Shown: positions 34,393 through 34,918 of the stretch, piece by piece
How the letters are laid out: every line of letters starts with the position of its first letter
Numbering within the stretch: position 1 is the stretch's first letter
Source of the DNA: JAKLDO01 sp035354435
GTDB taxonomy: Bacteria; UBP6; UBA1177
Direction of reading: 5' to 3'
Assembly: GCA_035354435.1 (NCBI GenBank)
Contig: DAOQAY010000008.1
Location: 1-34,918, forward strand
DNA: 34,918 bases
The notes under the pieces: generated by a model
Database searches by the model: none
The model's input: only the letters and a program-made list of their open reading frames with translations
What the model was told of the DNA's origin: nothing
Program-made: the position numbers and the translations under genes

Positions 34393-34470
34393 TTTTCTGG
34401 AGATTAAATACAATGAATATATCACTTTTCTGGAGATTAGACTGGGTGAATTTTACACTTTTCTGGAGAT
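34393..34470 (+). repeat. Three tandem copies of a 33-bp repeat before the ATPase gene
   Basis: TTTTCTGGAGATTA starts at 34393 and 34426; the third copy at 34459 is TTTTCTGGAGATAA. The period is exactly 33 bp, three helical turns or 11 codons. Between the conserved cores the spacers differ, apart from a common CAC just before copies 2 and 3. The GGAG in the last copy is the ribosome site of the ATPase gene. Confidence 0.85.
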
Positions 34471-34472
34471 AA
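34413..34472 (+). CDS. Possible 19-residue Trp/Phe-rich leader peptide
   Basis: The 33-bp repeats are in one reading frame. The ATG at 34413 (GGAG 10 nt upstream) opens 19 codons, ending TAA at 34470-34472, one base before the ATPase ATG. The peptide contains LFWRLDW and later TLFWR: three Trp and three Phe in 19 residues. The stop and the downstream ribosome site are interlocked, as in translationally coupled leaders. Expression is unproven; the same pattern would also arise from simple duplication of a ribosome-site region. Confidence 0.35.
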   Translation: MNISLFWRLDWVNFTLFWR

Positions 34473-34473
34473 C

Positions 34474-34918
34474 ATGAAAAGGACCTTGATGAATGAGCTG
34501 GTAAAATGGAAAGAACGGTCAGACAGAAAGCCGCTTCTTATTCAGGGGGCAAGACAGGTTGGTAAAACATGGCTGATAAAAGAATTCGGCAGCCGTTTTT
34601 ATAAAAACACTGTTTATCTTAACTTTGAGGAAACGCACGAATTACGCAAACTTTTTGAAAAATCTCTTTCTGCTGATTATTTAATCGAACAGATTTCTCT
34701 TTTTTCCGGCAAAGATATTTCAAAACAGGGAACTTTAATCGTTTTTGATGAGATTCAGACTTGTGCTGAAGCTTTGACTTCTCTAAAATATTTTGATGAA
34801 CAGCGACCTGATCTCCATATTATTTCTGCCGGATCACTTCTCGGCGTTTCTTTAAGCAGGAAGACACCGTTTCCGGTTGGAAAAGTGAATTTTATGACAT
34901 TGTATTCATTGTCTTTTT
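34474..34918 (+). CDS. AAA family ATPase (AAA_14, probably DUF4143 type), N-terminal part, truncated by the window edge
   Basis: I translated 148 codons to the window end without a stop. The N-terminus MKRTLMNELVKWKERSDRKP leads to Walker A GARQVGKT (about 25-32) in LLIQGARQVGKTWLIKEFG, then YLNFEETHELRKLFEKS, Walker B with LIVFDEIQTC and the sensor strand LHIISAGSLLGVSL, all typical of the large AAA_14/DUF4143 family, and closer to the common form than the member at 14731-15933. GGAG lies 5 nt before the ATG. The C-terminal half is outside the window. Function is not established. Confidence 0.85.
   Translation, partial: MKRTLMNELVKWKERSDRKPLLIQGARQVGKTWLIKEFGSRFYKNTVYLNFEETHELRKLFEKSLSADYLIEQISLFSGKDISKQGTLIVFDEIQTCAEALTSLKYFDEQRPDLHIISAGSLLGVSLSRKTPFPVGKVNFMTLYSLSF

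Noticed and set aside
34393..34470. Regularly spaced repeats as a CRISPR array
   Set aside because: Only three copies, a 14-bp conserved core, no proper spacers and no cas genes; the repeats serve the ribosome site of the next gene.

Overview
The window is AT-rich, densely coded bacterial chromosome with no phage, IS, rRNA, tRNA or CRISPR sequence that I can see. It carries a hydrogenase-like membrane complex, a flavin-dependent ThyX, a Bat (aerotolerance) operon, many lipoproteins and two AAA/DUF4143 ATPases. This suggests an anaerobic or microaerophilic Gram-negative (two-membrane) bacterium of a deep or poorly sampled lineage, in the range of spirochaetes, Candidatus Delongbacteria and similar groups. 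That placement is a guess from gene content, not a phylogenetic result.

Layout. (1) 1-7771, minus strand: a seven-gene operon for a Hyf/complex I-like membrane complex, led by a DNA-binding/EIIA regulator. The large subunit has lost all four NiFe-ligand cysteines, so this looks like an Ehr (energy-converting hydrogenase-related) complex and not a hydrogenase. (2) 8031-9952, minus strand: a compact, locally more AT-rich GHKL ATPase / STAS-like (DUF4325) / PIN nuclease cassette, preceded by the 3' remnant of an unknown gene. This is my best candidate for an undescribed system. (3) 9982-11445, minus: a tandem-domain ThyX, divergent from (4) 11556-14641, plus: TetR regulator, LolA-like periplasmic protein, MFS transporter and LURP-one/scramblase-like protein. 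An inverted pair of GACAAATTT boxes lies over both divergent promoters. (5) 14731-15933: an AAA/DUF4143 ATPase behind a 33-nt imperfect inverted repeat. (6) 16165-17244: a beta-propeller lipoprotein bracketed by two imperfect direct repeats of 70-75 bp.

(7) 17379-26741, plus: a ten-gene Bat operon (MoxR ATPase, DUF58, DUF4381-like, BatA, BatB, BatC, BatD, BatE, a BamD-like lipoprotein and a tandem NTF2-like lipoprotein) with overlapping or nearly touching genes. (8) 26744-30149, minus: pgi preceded by a membrane sensor kinase, divergent from a paralogous hybrid kinase (30232-32340). (9) 32426-34330, plus: M29 aminopeptidase and an SDR oxidoreductase. (10) 34393-34918: three 33-bp tandem repeats that encode a short Trp/Phe-rich leader ORF directly upstream of a second, truncated AAA ATPase gene.

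Several promoters share one layout, a TTGnnn-type -35 box, 16 bp, then a -10 box. Three of them have the identical -10 box TAGTAT (16127, 17327 and 32381). No gap longer than 300 bases lacks a gene; the longest, 7772-8030 and 15934-16164, hold promoters, a palindrome and a repeat, as listed.
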